NCBI GenBank assembly: GCA_941918925.1
Contig: OW799233.1
Coordinates: 150,318,802-150,382,801, forward strand
Length of the DNA stretch: 64,000 bases
Direction: 5' to 3'
Source: Phyto melanocephala
Lineage: Eukaryota; Arthropoda; Insecta; Diptera; Rhinophoridae
A program made the position numbers and the translations under genes. The notes beneath the pieces were generated by a model that was given only the letters and a program-made list of their open reading frames with translations, made no database searches and was not told the origin of the DNA. Of the stretch, positions 1 through 11,924 are shown one piece after another (within the stretch, counting starts at the first letter, position 1; each line of letters begins with the position of its first letter).

Positions 1-720
1 TTTTTATAAAACTGGGATTTTTATCGTTTTTTTCGTAAAATATTATATTATTGCAAACATAAATAACAATAAAAATTTATTCGATTTAATTTAAAAAAAA
101 AAACATCTTCAAAATAACTAAGGAATCAATAAAATATATAAAATGTGTTAATACTTTTAAATACAAGAAGCCTAATAAGGAATACGCGATAGCAAAAAAA
201 TTCACATCAAACATTGATAAAAAAAAATAAATACAGTAACTCCCAAAAGTGTTCATATTAAATAGTTAATACTTAATTGTATTATTTCTTTAATAAAAAT
301 AGTCACAACAAAATAGCACACACATTTATTAATGTTTTTTTTTTTTAGTTTTAAAATATTTTTATAAATATACATTCCCCCGGTGCATGATATTTTGGTG
401 GAGTGTGCACATCTTGGTGTTATTGTTAGTCTGAGGTATAGAGCTGTTAACAACACCTCCGGCTAGGGAATTAGAGAATAATGGATCTCGCACATAAAGA
501 GGTTAGCGAGCGAGACTCAGATGCCGTTGGGTCGCATGAGTCGAGTGAAGATGGTAGAGGGGCTGCATCGCACGCTCATCATATATGGATACATGATGTA
601 ATATTTTTAATAACAATTTTGAACTTGAAAGCTATTAAGTGCAATTTTTTTTTCATGCAACCATACTGGACGATGGGCAAGTTTATTGCCAAACTTAATT
701 TGACATTTCTTTTTTTCAGT
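1..720. other. AT-rich DNA, no gene recognised
   Basis: Mostly A/T runs with no coding similarity I can name. Positions 370-600 are less AT-rich and open in one plus-strand frame, but the predicted residues match no family I know. The stretch could hold the decayed 5' part of the mariner-like copy that becomes recognisable just downstream. Confidence 0.4.
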
Positions 721-1310
721 GACTCAACCAAGGAGAGTTGCACTATTAAGCAGTGCGATAAGTTTGTTAAAGCCTCTTACAATAATTTGAATTTCGTGCA
801 CTTTACAAAGAAAATTACCTTTAGCGACGAGGAACACTCACCCCAGTAGATTCATTTACAAGCAGAATTGCCGCATTTAGGCAAATGAAAATCTACGAGT
901 AATCATTGAAAGGCAGAAGCATCTACAAAGAGTAACTGTTTGGTGTATAGGCTGGTGCCGTCATCGGTCCCAACTTCTTATAAAATTAGGTCGTCCTAGC
1001 AGTTACCGTAAATGTTCTTCACTATCGCTAGATGATAACGAAATTCTTGTATCCAGAAATTGAGGATATGGACTTGTGCCGTATGTGAAATGAAACAATG
1101 GGTTTTTTGCTCGAGATATTTAATGGTCGTGTTATCCCACATCGTCGCCATGTTAAGTGGCCGCCACGATCTTGTGATTTGACAGCGTTGGACTTTTTTC
1201 TATGGAAAAAAAGTATAAGTATATAAGCAAAGAAGAGTGCGATACTTCGGCACATTAACGTTATCAAACCTCAATTATATCTCAGTGTCATTGAAAATAT
1301 GAACCATCGG
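721..1310 (+). pseudogene. mariner-like (Tc1/mariner) transposase, decayed
   Basis: This is a degraded DDE transposase of the Tc1/mariner superfamily, the nuclear enzyme that cuts and pastes its own element. Similarity runs through three frames, so there are frameshifts and stops. FSDEEH (first catalytic Asp, codon 826-828) is followed by RVTVW at about 925. A conserved block, WPPRSCDLTALDFFLW, lies at 1158-1205 and includes the third catalytic Asp. The region around the second Asp is not recognisable. The 5' DNA-binding part was not found, and I see no terminal inverted repeats around the copy. The same family recurs at 4.6, 34.3 and 38.6 kb. The frame at 1028-1267 on the other strand is antisense to it and is not a gene. 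Confidence 0.8.
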
Positions 1311-1320
1311 AAAACAAATG

Positions 1321-1734
1321 AAAATGGGTGTTTTTTTTCCTAAATAACCACTATTTTTTTTGGTCAGCTATAGTCACCTAATGGCCAAAATCATCATAAT
1401 TTCAAATTCTATGGTAAGGTTTTTTTTTTAATTTTCTTTTTATAAAATTTGAGATTTTTTAAGAGGCTGCTCCATATATCATGTCGTAATTTTAGAATGA
1501 CCTACTCGAATTTGTTATGCAATCCGTTTAAGTATTTTTATAAAATTAAGTATTTTTATAAAATTTTTTGATATAGCCATTAGTTTTGGAGTTATTGAGG
1601 AACAAGTCGAAAAAAAAAATTTTTTTTGTAAAATTATAAAAATTTTGAAATCAAAAAATTCATAAAAATAGAAAAAAAAATAATAACCACTTTTATTACT
1701 CAGTTTTAAGACTCAGTTTTGACATTTTACACAT
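1321..1734. other. AT-rich spacer with a small duplication
   Basis: Long A and T runs. An 18-bp unit (TAAGTATTTTTATAAAAT) is directly duplicated at about 1529-1564. No gene or element end recognised. Confidence 0.5.
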
Positions 1735-2045
1735 TGAATTATCTATTTTAAACCCCATAAGGTATATATTTTCTGAGTCCTGGTATCATTTTAGGATGAT
1801 CTAGCTAAGTCCGTCCATCTGCCCGTCTGTTGAAAGCACAATAGAGCTCGAATCGAAAAAGGTAGGGGGCTCAAATATTGCCAGAATATTTCTTTTACAC
1901 AAGGTTTGCTTGGTATTGAAAATGGGCTAAATCAGAATATTAGGAAGAGAATTATAGCTCGTAATGCAAGAGTAGGTCAAAGGAACCGTGACCCTACAAC
2001 ATTGAATAAAATGAAATTGTGTCTAACTATAAACCTTGTGTTGTA
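1735..2045 (+). repeat. DINE-1/mini-me-like fragment
   Basis: A piece of the dipteran Helitron-related repeat that is better preserved at 37332 and 62275. It keeps the ACCCCATAAGGTATATATTT block, a short GTCY run (GTCCGTCCATCTGCCCGTCT) and the following block from TAGGGGGCTCAAAT on. The TATACCC start and the 3' hairpin end are missing. Confidence 0.75.
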
Positions 2046-4619
2046 CAACATTTCATGAAGTTTTCATCAGTCATCTTTAACTATTAACAAATGAGAATAT
2101 AATGACGAAATAATTTTAAAAAAAATTAAATAAATTTTAAATAATTTTAATTTTAAAAAAATTTTAACGAAAATATACAAAGTGATATTTTTGTAAGTCA
2201 CTGTATATTTAAATATATGTTACTCGTAATTAAAAAATAAATTTAACCAAATCAATCCTTAGCCAACATGTCTAACTCGTTTGAAAGAGTGAAAAAGTGA
2301 AAACATTAGACCGACTTAATGAATTTGTATAAATTAAACAAAACCAGTACGTATTAGAAAATAATAAAAATAATTACCTGTTGCTTGGTAACAGTGTATG
2401 GGAAACAAAATTGCAGCAGGTCCTTCAAAAATATTGAAACAGCTTTAATTAAGTTAATTTTAAATTATAAATTATTTTGTTTTAATCTAATTGCACAACA
2501 ATATTATGCAATTAGTGATAAAAAAAAATATAAAAATGATTATAAATTTTAAAAATTAAGCATTACTTTGCGGTGAACACTCTCTGTAATGATGGTGCAC
2601 ACTTTGAGTTAAATGAATGTCAAAATGTGTGCGAGGCTGTGTTTAAGACGTCTTCTAACTGCTCCCACAGTAAGCGAGATTTTATTTGTGCTGTCTACTG
2701 CCAAGTTAAAATACATATATGTTGAGCAAAACTGAGCCTTTTTACTCTTCGGACGAAGTATCGCTTACTTTGGGTGCAAATGGAAGGCGTTCACATCAAA
2801 AATGTGTAAATACATTTTAAAATATATTTACTGTCTTACATGAGTGCATTTGCATTTGCCGCTGGGATGTCGCATAATGCAGCTGACAGATACAATCTAA
2901 CTTTTTGTGAGATTGCTTTTTTAATTCTTGCACTTTACCATTCTTTCATTAAATAAAGACAGATTTTTTTTTTAATTTTGGTGTAACAACAATTACAACA
3001 AAAAAAATTTATAACAAAATAATAGAACTTACAGCTACTGTCAAGCGTTTTTTCGGACAGCGCTTCTGCTTTAAATTAAGAGCTTATTTTGTTTTAATAT
3101 TTAAGATTTTAGTAGTTGTTTCATTTGGTTTTATCAAGCCATCATTAAATCCTATCAAATCACGTATTTGTTATTAGCTATTAAATTTATACAACAACTG
3201 ACAATATTAAGCAGCACTTTTACAGCACAAAACTTATTTGGCGATTCTCCAACGTTAGGTTTACAATTATGAATCGATCAATCAAATACAACTAATAGCA
3301 TACCCTGTAAACTCATCAAAGATATGAAATAATATTTCAACGCAATACAAATATGATAAATTTTACATCAATATGAATATAAATAACAATAATAAAAAAA
3401 ATATAATTTTTTTGTCAGTGTAAAAAAAACATTTCAAAAAGTGTATCCTTTTATATCCTTAAAAAGAAAAAATATTCACAAAAAAATATAATTCACCTCT
3501 ATACATATTTAAGCACTTATCAAAGTTAATACAATGTAAAATGTACAATGTCTGTAGAGGGCTAAATATTTCCAAGGACATTTTTATTTATTTGTTTCTT
3601 GAAATAGACGTGTTGATAATATCTACTTACATACATGTAATATATAAAGAAATTTAGCAGAAATTGTTCAAGAGAAAAATGGTTTATTATAATTTGTATA
3701 TTATTTTCGGCAATAATACAATTGAATTACATTTTTCTTAAGTGCACGCGATGCTTTCATGCGTCAATGAACAGATATAAGGATTACTTAACAACCACTT
3801 ACTTACGTATTCGCAGCAACAGGTTCATAAGTATAATTAGATTTATTCTAAATTCCACCCAAAGATGTAAATAAGCCACCCTGTCCTCTTTGATCAACCC
3901 ACTTCCATTTTAAATTGAATAAAATACCTGAATTATTTTATATGCCATTCATATGTGTGTTAAATTCAAGCAACCTGTTTTAATGTGTCTCAAACAACAC
4001 ACACTTAAATTACTTTATTTATAAATATGCATATTGAATTTAACACTTACTTTAAAAAGTTTTTAATTGTTAACTAATTTTAAAACACATTTTTAAGAAA
4101 TCAGCCATTCTTCCGCTTAGTATGAGACTTAAGCGTTCTTTCACCTTTAAATGCTTTTAATTGAAGAACAATTTGACATTTTGAAGCCCGTGCCTAATGT
4201 GCTCGTTGTAATATATGCAATAATTGTTTCCCTGAAAAAAAAAATACAATATTTATACATCAAATACTTGTAAGTTTTGCGCACTTCTATTGAATTTTTT
4301 GTTGCTGTTTTATTTATTAAGTATTTATTAGAAAACATGCTGCTAAACATGGCAAATTAATAACACATAACTTCGCATTTTATATTGATGCCATTTAGAT
4401 TTAATTTATTGATAAAAGCCTCGAGAAAGAAACTAAATACATACATGTTATAACTGCACCCGATTATTACATAGTAGCCATTTTGTTTTAGTTAAATAAA
4501 CACTGAAAGAAGTTTTTTGTTTTTTTTAGAAACAAAGTAATATCATCTAAAATGTTTTCGTTTATTTTAGCCAACATTATATAAATATAAGTTAAGGAAT
4601 CGCTTAGTATTTATGTATA
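2046..4619. other. unassigned AT-rich intergenic or intronic DNA
   Basis: No open frame, RNA gene or element boundary that I can support. Positions 2576-2790 are slightly less AT-rich and contain GTAAGCGA and its inverted copy TCGCTTAC about 75 bp apart. This may be chance or a worn-out MITE end. Confidence 0.4.
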
Positions 4620-5235
4620 TCGCGTAATTTTTTAAATGTTGCCCGTAGCTATGTCATGATATACTTTCTTCAGAATTCTGGCCGATAACTCACCAATAAA
4701 AACTCTAGTTGTCACTACCAGTGTCGAAATTGTGTCTGGCTTATCTTTGTACACGAGAGACTTTATGATCTTAATGGCCAATGGACTCTGCTTCAAAATG
4801 TGAGATTAATTGCTCGCCAAACTCACCTCTCAATAGGTTAATGTTATCACTTACTGTGTAGCGTAATACAACTTCCTATTCAAACAAATCCAATTCTTCC
4901 ATTTAGGGCTAAAAAATCAGTTATCATCGGTTCCTATCCCGGTAAATTGACTGTTACATTGCACGGTCTAATGATGCAACCGGCCCACAAAGCTCAACAA
5001 ACAGTACATCTTTCATTATAAATTGGTAGATCTCGAATTGCCTCTAACTGCTCTTCGGACCGAATTCAGAAAATCTGTTTATTGACGTACCTTAAATAGC
5101 CTCTATAGTGGGTCGATTATGATGACCATAACATGAATGAAATTTACGAAACACATAACTCACACACGACGAATTTTGTAAATAAGATTCAATGATTTGC
5201 ATGCGTTGTTCATTTGTTACACATTTCTTACATGC
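4620..5235 (-). pseudogene. mariner-like transposase, near full length but ruined
   Basis: Read on the minus strand, the N-terminal helix-turn-helix motif NEQRMQIIESYLQNS appears first (about 5180-5225), then YGHHNRPT. Further in come ALWAG, MITDFL and LLRGEFGEQLIS, which in this family flank the second catalytic Asp. Last comes a C-terminal stretch like ELSARILKKVYHDI. The order is collinear with a complete Tc1/mariner transposase of about 340 residues, but there are many stops and frameshifts. The QDGA motif that carries the second Asp is unrecognisable. A LINE fragment starts about 60 bp beyond its 5' end. It is an inactive fossil of the family seen at 721 and 34250. Confidence 0.75.
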
Positions 5236-5294
5236 ACAAATTAAAGTTTGCATATTTTTGAGTGATTTTTTTTTTGCTTTCAAGCCGGTGGTGT

Positions 5295-5745
5295 GGTATC
5301 TTCATAGAAACTAGTGGCCCGCGCCAGAAACATGTACGATTCGCCGTAGTGCCTACGTACTAAGCCACACCCCCTCGATCATCAACGGACATCCCCACGG
5401 GACTGACGTCAGGTATTACTTCGCATTTACGCCTCCTCCTCGTCTGACCGTCTGGGCCTTCAGACTTCTTAGGTCCTTAATTATCCGGGAGCACACTCCA
5501 CTAAAGACGTCCCAGTTTTTCACATTCTAAGACATATGCCGAAGAAACTCCGATGGATTCGTCATACCCGAACTCCACCTCATGTATCTAAGGCATCGGA
5601 ATACCACATGTTCCTCTCTATACAGGTATTGCCTAAATGCGCCATGGGCCGCCATGTACTGTGTAAAGTAGTAGTTTACATCCCCAGCTGTCCTATTCAT
5701 CTATGCCGCAATATTAAGGATGAGTCTATTTGAGAGTGGCGATCA
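5295..5745 (-). pseudogene. non-LTR retrotransposon ORF2 C-terminal fragment
   Basis: This stretch is clearly GC-richer than its surroundings. On the minus strand it reads as the region after the RNase H/RT domains of an R1- or I-like LINE ORF2. YMAAHGAFRQYLYR corresponds to the usual TGHG.F..YL.R motif, HVVFRC to the H..F.C motif, and NVKNWDVFSG to the conserved segment near the C-terminus. At least one frameshift and a stop (after RHMS) break it. No reverse-transcriptase domain, poly-A or target duplication is visible. The overlapping plus-strand frame at 5536-5733 is antisense. The clade (R1-like) is my reading of motif style and is unproven. Confidence 0.65.
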
Positions 5746-6452
5746 GATAGAATGTACTTTCCTGCTATTCATCTCTCTCATATACAAACTCAAAAGTTTG
5801 CGAATTTGTGTTAGTCTATTTAGGGTGAAATGACAAGCTTGACTAAGAATTGCGCATTGCATTTTTTTACATTAAAAAAAAAACTATATATCACAAGTCA
5901 CCCTCTATATTTTTTAACCAAGTTCCTGGGGTGCTACTATAAAGAAGGAGTTTCTAACGCTATAATCTCACTTTAAAATATTTTCATAATCTCTAAAAAC
6001 AATGACCAGATTATAGGTTTCTTGGGATAAAGTTGCACACATTTTTAAAATTAATAAACAAATAATTTTTGTGGGAAAAACAGATCGTTAAAATAATTTT
6101 ATTTTTGATCACATTAACTATTTTCTTAAAACTTCACAGAAAAAAAAAATATGAATTTCAATTACGAAATTAATACTATTAATTAACAAAATGTTTAATA
6201 TTGCTCCAATCATCATAATGATACTATTAATTAAATAAAAATTAATAGTTGTAATTGAAAAAATATTGCGAAAAATATCAATTAAAACAGTATTAAAAAA
6301 TTAATTAAAAGTTTCATAATTTTTTAAAATGATTTTAATTAATTGCATAATGCCTATTATTGAAATTTGCGATTTATATAAACAAAGAATTTATTGTATT
6401 AGTTATTAAACTATTTTTAATAAAATTACCCAAAAAGAAAAAATTCATTTTT
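5746..6452. other. AT-rich spacer
   Basis: Very AT-rich sequence up to the TTAA target site of the piggyBac element. Nothing recognised. Confidence 0.5.
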
Positions 6453-7916
6453 TTAACCTTAGTCCTTATACCCGAGTACAGGTGTGTCCATTGACACTTC
6501 TGAGTAATGCACCTTCTAATGGCTTATGCTTTTTTACTGAAACTTTAGATCTAAGAAAATGGATAAAATCTGCGTCAACTGACACCTCAATTAATATCCT
6601 AGATCAAGCTTTTAAGGAGCCATGAGCTTCTAAAGTCGAGACCCCCAAGAACGTATAACCAAGTACAGATGTGGCCACTAAAGCAATTGTATGAATTTAT
6701 TATACAAATCAAAGAATGTTTGTTTGTTTTTTATGAAAAATTATGTTTTATTTTATTTTTTATAACTTAACTTATTTGTGGCCATAATTGTAAAGTAATT
6801 TCGTGAAGAGTGAACACATATTGACCGTTAACAAGCAAAGCATATATTACGAGTGTGTCTTCTATGCTCGTCGAGATAATAATACAAAAAGCAGCTTCAA
6901 ATTTTGATTTTTTCCACGTACACCAGTCCCTGCAGACGTTGACTGTGTTGAAGTTGCACATTACCTGAAAATTAATTGACCGACTTTTAATGACTGGCAT
7001 ACATAGCTCCTTGGCGAGCTAGCGAAGAAAGTGTTTGCGTCTTATCTTACTATAAGGATATATGGGATATTTTTGTTATATACAAAATATATGATGTACG
7101 CTGACTATGCCGTCAAATTAATCACATTGAAAAATAGAGATAATGGTCAACGCTTAGTCTGTCTTTGGCAAGTATATTCTCTAAGCAGTTGGTCCATAAC
7201 ATCCACTCCTCCTTTTGTTTTATTATAAAATTCGATAACTTCTGGCTTTCCGCTTGTAATAATTGCATCATCGTCATGCATTGAGGTAAAAGAATAACTG
7301 CCTTGATTTTTTCGGCACGTATGAGCACATGGAAATGTTGGGCATAAAGCTGAAGATTGTTGACTCCACAGGGCGATATTTGTGAGCCAACATGGGTATG
7401 ACTTATTTTTACGTGTGGTTTCAACCGCAATTAAATTTATTGACCACAAGTTTTTACATAAATTAAGGCTTGTAAAAAAATTTACCATTGTTATATTACG
7501 CCCGCTTCCATGAAATCGTCTTAACAAATCCTTCACTACTCGTTCACCCTGATTTTTTTCTTGTCCCGTAATAGCTTGTCCGGTATATATTTGACCATGC
7601 AGAGGGTAAGAGTTTTTGTCATAACACACCAACCATACTTTGATCCCATATTTCACCGGTTTGGATGAGATGTATTGCGTGAAACGGGTACGGCCACGAT
7701 AACGGAACATTTGCTCATCCACGGTAAGATTTTCGCAATGTACGCAAACTTATTCCAACCAAAAAATGTTAGTTAATATATTAAAGTACAAATTATTTGA
7801 ATAAAAAATTTTTTTCTAATAAATAATAAGGAAAAACGCAAATAATTGTTACTGGCCACACCTGTACTTGGGTATACGTTTACGTAATAAAAGTTGGGTA
7901 TAAGGGCTAGGGTTAA
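6453..7916 (-). mobile_element. piggyBac-family element, internally deleted, with TTAA ends
   Basis: Both ends carry the hallmark target duplication TTAA (6453-6456 and 7913-7916). The left end reads CCTTAGTCCTTATACCC and the right end, inverted, reads CCCTAGCCCTTATACCC, giving a 17-bp imperfect terminal repeat. A subterminal motif AGTACAGGTGTG follows at each end. On the right it is displaced by a 26-bp insertion. A further copy near 6652 (AAGTACAGATGTGGCCAC) acts like the internal repeat typical of piggyBac. The 1456-bp body is shorter than an autonomous element of about 2.4 kb or more. The N-terminal half of the transposase is missing. Confidence 0.85.
7030..7731 (-). pseudogene. piggyBac transposase (DDE_Tnp_1_7), catalytic core remnant
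   Basis: A long minus-strand frame holds the RNase H-like core of a piggyBac transposase, which excises and inserts at TTAA. VDEQMFRYRGR carries the first catalytic Asp, YGIKVWLVCYD and GERVVKDLL follow, and GGVDVMDQ carries the third Asp. The segment normally holding the second Asp reads NITMVNFFTS, so that Asp is replaced by Val (GTA, consistent with an A-to-T change) and the enzyme should be dead. After TCQRQTKR the family Trp codon is a TGA stop, yet homology continues (PLSLFFNVINLTA, SAYIIYF) for about 90 bp. The N-terminal half is absent. There is no Met: the frame opens at a Val (GTG) codon inside the domain. It sits between the TTAA-flanked ends at 6457 and 7912. Confidence 0.85.
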
Positions 7917-10490
7917 TATTTTTTCTTAACATAAATTTTAATTACATTTCATTACTTATATACTAATAATTTAATATAAGATGTAGGGTTCCACAAGTAC
8001 ACATACTATGCCATGTCAAGCGCCGGAGTGGTTTTAAATTCATTCGTCGATTGTAGCGTATTTCCATAGACCTACGACATTAAAAACCCCACAAGAGAAA
8101 TTTTAGCCAAATCAAATTGCACGTATTTGATTAACAATTCTCCGTCATCTGTGGAATAGATAATTGAACAATTAAATTGTTTTTACAGAACTTTCACTTT
8201 AACGTTCACTATGTAACATGTAATAGGGAAGTTTCGTTCACGTTTACATCGTTCGATTGGTTGAAATTCAAAAAAATATTTACTGGTAAAAAAGCTTTAT
8301 CAGAGTGTAGACTACTACTGACTTACCTATTAAAATTAGAATCTTGAGCAATATATCAGAATACAAGATATATTGGCTTTGGACACATCTAGAATGAAAC
8401 TGAAACAATTTATTATATTTAAAACAAGATACTTATATTTATTATATATTTGCACCTACCCACCTACCAGAACTATCTCTTGTAGGTTGTCCACTATTTT
8501 TTTATTATTCTGCTCGTTGGATGTATTATATTATATTAATTTTATCCTTTGAAAGCAAATTTTCAAAAAATTTCATTTAAAATAAACTTTTTTATTTTTT
8601 CAACTGACAGAAATCTCTATGTTTTTTGAAAACATTTTACATCAATTAAAAAAATTAATTAAATTAAATAATATTTTAATTAGAATTTAAAAACAAGTCA
8701 AAAAGTCAATTAATTAAAAAAATTTAAGGAATATATTTTTCTGTGTTTAATTGCTGTAGATCACACATTTTGTAGTAAGACATTATTATCTTATTAAGCC
8801 GAAGCTATTAATTATTTTCTTAGTTCTAAGATTCAAAACAGATTTAGATGTAATTTTGCAACGAGCGTGACAGTGCTCAGTTTTAAAATTGCAGTGTTAT
8901 ATTTTGACTTGATCCCAGTTCATGTGTTTTCTTTCATAAGAATTTTTATTCATCTTATGTGTACAAAGTTTAATAAAAATTATATTCATTTGGTTGTCGG
9001 ATTTAAGCTTAAATATCAAATAAATATAATTAATTTATTGGATTATTTGGGAGCATATCGCAAATAAAAATAATTGTTTAAAAAAAAAAATATTAATTAA
9101 TTAAATAACTATTTAAGGGCATGGCTCTGTATCTTTGGAAGGTTTAAAATTTTTCGAAACTAAATATTAAAAATTACATTACATTAGTTAGTTACGTAAC
9201 TGCACACAGATAATAACAGTTTTTAATGAGCTTTCCTTTTTAACCATTATTGACAATTCAGTCGTTCTATTATACTAATATAAATTTTACATTCAGATGC
9301 CTACTTCTGCTTTTTCGTAAAAAAGAGTTTCCTACTAAAGGAACTCAGGTCACTGAATTCATTCTTCCGAAAATTCAAAATTGCTTATAATTAGTATTTT
9401 TGACGGAAGAAGTATTTTAATATAAAAAGTGTTTAATGTTCAGAGAAATAAACCGAAAGTCAAACAGCTGTGGCTGCCGACTTATTTTAGATACTTAAGA
9501 CACATTTAACTTGACCTTTAGCCAAAAAAAAATAGTTCAAGTGTAGTTTAACATTTTTACGCACTAGGTTGGAAATAGTGCAAAAGTAAAAGTTAGTGCG
9601 AAATTACTTTACATGTAGTTATTGTTATGATTGAAAGAATATAGCGAGACTAAAAACGGTGACATGAATACCTCCTCTATCTTCTATGTATATAAATAAG
9701 ATACAATATGCTGAATATACAAACATATGTATGTATTCACTCTGTATCTTCTCTGAATTATTTTTAACCGTGTATATTTTTAATATCGATGAGGAACAAA
9801 ATCGCAACGAATCATTTGTAACATTCTGTTAGTTTAGTTCTTAATATTATATATTAATTTTATTTATTTTGTGTTTTGTATTTTTTTTTGTTTTTTTCTA
9901 TAACATGTTCTCATGGTCAACATGATATTTTTATTATTGACACTTGGATGCATATTTTAACCATTACGAGTACACACACTGTACACTGTTGAGGTAGTCA
10001 ACTTCAGTAGCATGAAACACAAATTACATACATACATATTTAGTTTAAATAAAACCGAAGAAAATTATCAGTTAAAGTTTTATATAATAAACGTAGCAAA
10101 TACTTTCGTCAAACTAGGAAATAGAGCATTGGGTGAGTATTGTATTGGAGATGCTCTAAACTTCCAGGTACTTAAATAAAAATATTGTCGCGTTGCAAAC
10201 TCAACTAAAATGCTGCGAAATCACATCAAATATTAAATATTAAGGCTCGATAAATCATTGTGACTAAAAGTTGAAGTTAAACTTTTGTTTTGTTTTAATG
10301 CCAATAAAATGAAATCACAAAAAGGCATTATAATCACAAACATTGCAGATTGAAGCAATGACGTCATTTCAAATACATTTGATGCTGTTTTATTGCTGCC
10401 ATAGTTGCGGACTAAAAGCAGTCTAACTAACAATTGTATTGAATTTCTTGGATATCACGATTTTTCATCAACATGTCAACCATAAATTAT
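7917..10490. other. unassigned AT-rich DNA
   Basis: No coding, RNA or element signature recognised. Short open frames (for example 8867-9067 and 9625-9807) have low-complexity composition with no motif and are treated as chance. Confidence 0.45.
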
Positions 10491-10558
10491 GTGTACGTAC
10501 GAACCAGTATGTTTGTAGCATTTAAACTGATGTTGTCATATTACGTTTTTTTTTTCAG

Positions 10559-10648
10559 ATCAATCAGGATATAAAAACTAAAAATACACCGCCAACAACA
10601 TCGTCAACAAACCGAATTCAGTTACAAACACTACTCTTGTACAATTGA
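10559..10648 (+). other. possible terminal exon of a host gene (weak)
   Basis: A run of T/C ending in CAG (10546-10558) looks like a good 3' splice acceptor. From the next base a frame runs 29 codons rich in Thr, Asn and Gln (it contains TPPTTSSTNR) to a TGA at 10646-10648. AATAAA polyadenylation motifs follow at 10740 and 10761. No homolog is recognised, no upstream exon was found, and AT-rich DNA yields such patterns by chance. RNA evidence would decide it. Confidence 0.2.
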
Positions 10649-11262
10649 TCCGGCAGTGTTGTATTTAAAAGTTTTTGAATATACGTACATGTGTATGTAT
10701 GTCTTCCAACACAAACAAAATGCAATTGACTTTACAAAAAATAAATCATAATTTGTATTTAATAAACTGCATAAGTATGTAAATGTAGTAATAAAAAATA
10801 TCAACAAAATTTGTTTATTATTTATTTAAATTACTCGAACAAACTTGGACATGCTAACTTTAAAGTTATTTTTGTACCATTTACGCGAGAGTGCAAATCG
10901 GTATTTATAACTTGCCGTTTCATTTGTTTTTTTTTTCTGCCGACCACATGAAGTATATAAATTCTGAATTCTTATAAATGGAAAAGTTGATTTACCTGTG
11001 TCTGTCTGTCCTCCGGAGTGTAGAAATCAAATTTTTGAAGCCTCCACATATAACATAGACTCTTATAAAGTAATTATTAATCAAAAGTTTTGTCAGGAAT
11101 TTTGCTATTGAAAATCATTAATTTATACTTATTAGGGGCTGGAATACGATCAAAAAAACACGTATGCCTCTGTCCTACTAGAAAAGAAAAGTCAACTTTC
11201 GCAGCTACCTGATAACTTGTTGAATATTTTGCTTTAATGTCATTGTAATATAAATATACATC
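10649..11262. other. AT-rich spacer
   Basis: Apart from the two AATAAA motifs mentioned for the candidate exon, nothing is recognised. An open frame on the minus strand at 11077-11304 overlaps the next element's left end and has no known motif. Confidence 0.4.
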
Positions 11263-11767
11263 TATACCCTGAAGGAAACCTGGGGGCAAGTGTCTCCAAG
11301 TCACCAGTTTTGTCGACTATTGTGGTGACTTCTTGGCGACATTGTCAAGAAAGTGTCTACATTTTTTTTATTTTCTGTGATGAGAATAAATAAGAGTTCT
11401 TATTATATGAAATGTACCTAATATACTTTTAATATTTGATATTTAATGAATTCCTTAATTTTTTTTAATAAAACAACATATTTTAACAAAAGTTTCATTA
11501 ACGACGTCTATTTCAGAAAAGTATCAAAAGTGTAGACTAGAATTACTTAAATGCACTATTGAATCTCTGGTGACAATGTCTACATATGGTCCTTAAAGAA
11601 CTACCTACTCAGTAGTACCAGTGTCAGTAGTAGATTTCCAATGACACGCACATGTTAAATGTCTATAGTAAAAAGCATTGTCGGGGGTATAATAAGTCAC
11701 TAGTACTGGTGACTGTGTCAATAGTGAATCAGTACTGATTCACTGGTGACATTTCCTACAGGGTATA
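11263..11767. mobile_element. putative 0.5-kb inverted-repeat element
   Basis: The left end TATACCCTGAAGGAAA and the right end TTTCCTACAGGGTATA are inverted copies of each other (15 of 16 bases). The interior is enriched near both ends in GTCACC/GGTGAC and CACTAGT motifs in both orientations, a subterminal-repeat arrangement seen in MITEs. There is no coding capacity and no clear target duplication. The right end runs directly into a Helitron-like element. Superfamily unknown. Confidence 0.45.
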
Positions 11768-11779
11768 TATAAAAGTGAA

Positions 11780-11783
<4 letters not shown>

Positions 11784-11831
<48 letters not shown>
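11784..11831. repeat. (TG)24 microsatellite
   Basis: Uninterrupted 48-bp TG run located in the 5' part of the Helitron-like element. The copy at 25427 has only about six units at the same place, so the tract has expanded within the element. It makes the Val/Cys-rich frame at 11775-11966 an artefact. Confidence 0.95.
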
Positions 11832-11833
<2 letters not shown>

Positions 11834-11924
11834 AGCTATAGACTCCGTAACTGTAAAACCGATCGGACTCAAACTTTGGCAAGTTGTTGTACACATACCA
11901 GGGAGTGTTTATGGGTGGAAAAAT

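Noticed and set aside
7031..7228. 65-codon plus-strand frame, and the 102-codon minus-strand frame at 7122-7430
   Set aside because: Both are other-frame shadows of the piggyBac transposase remnant.
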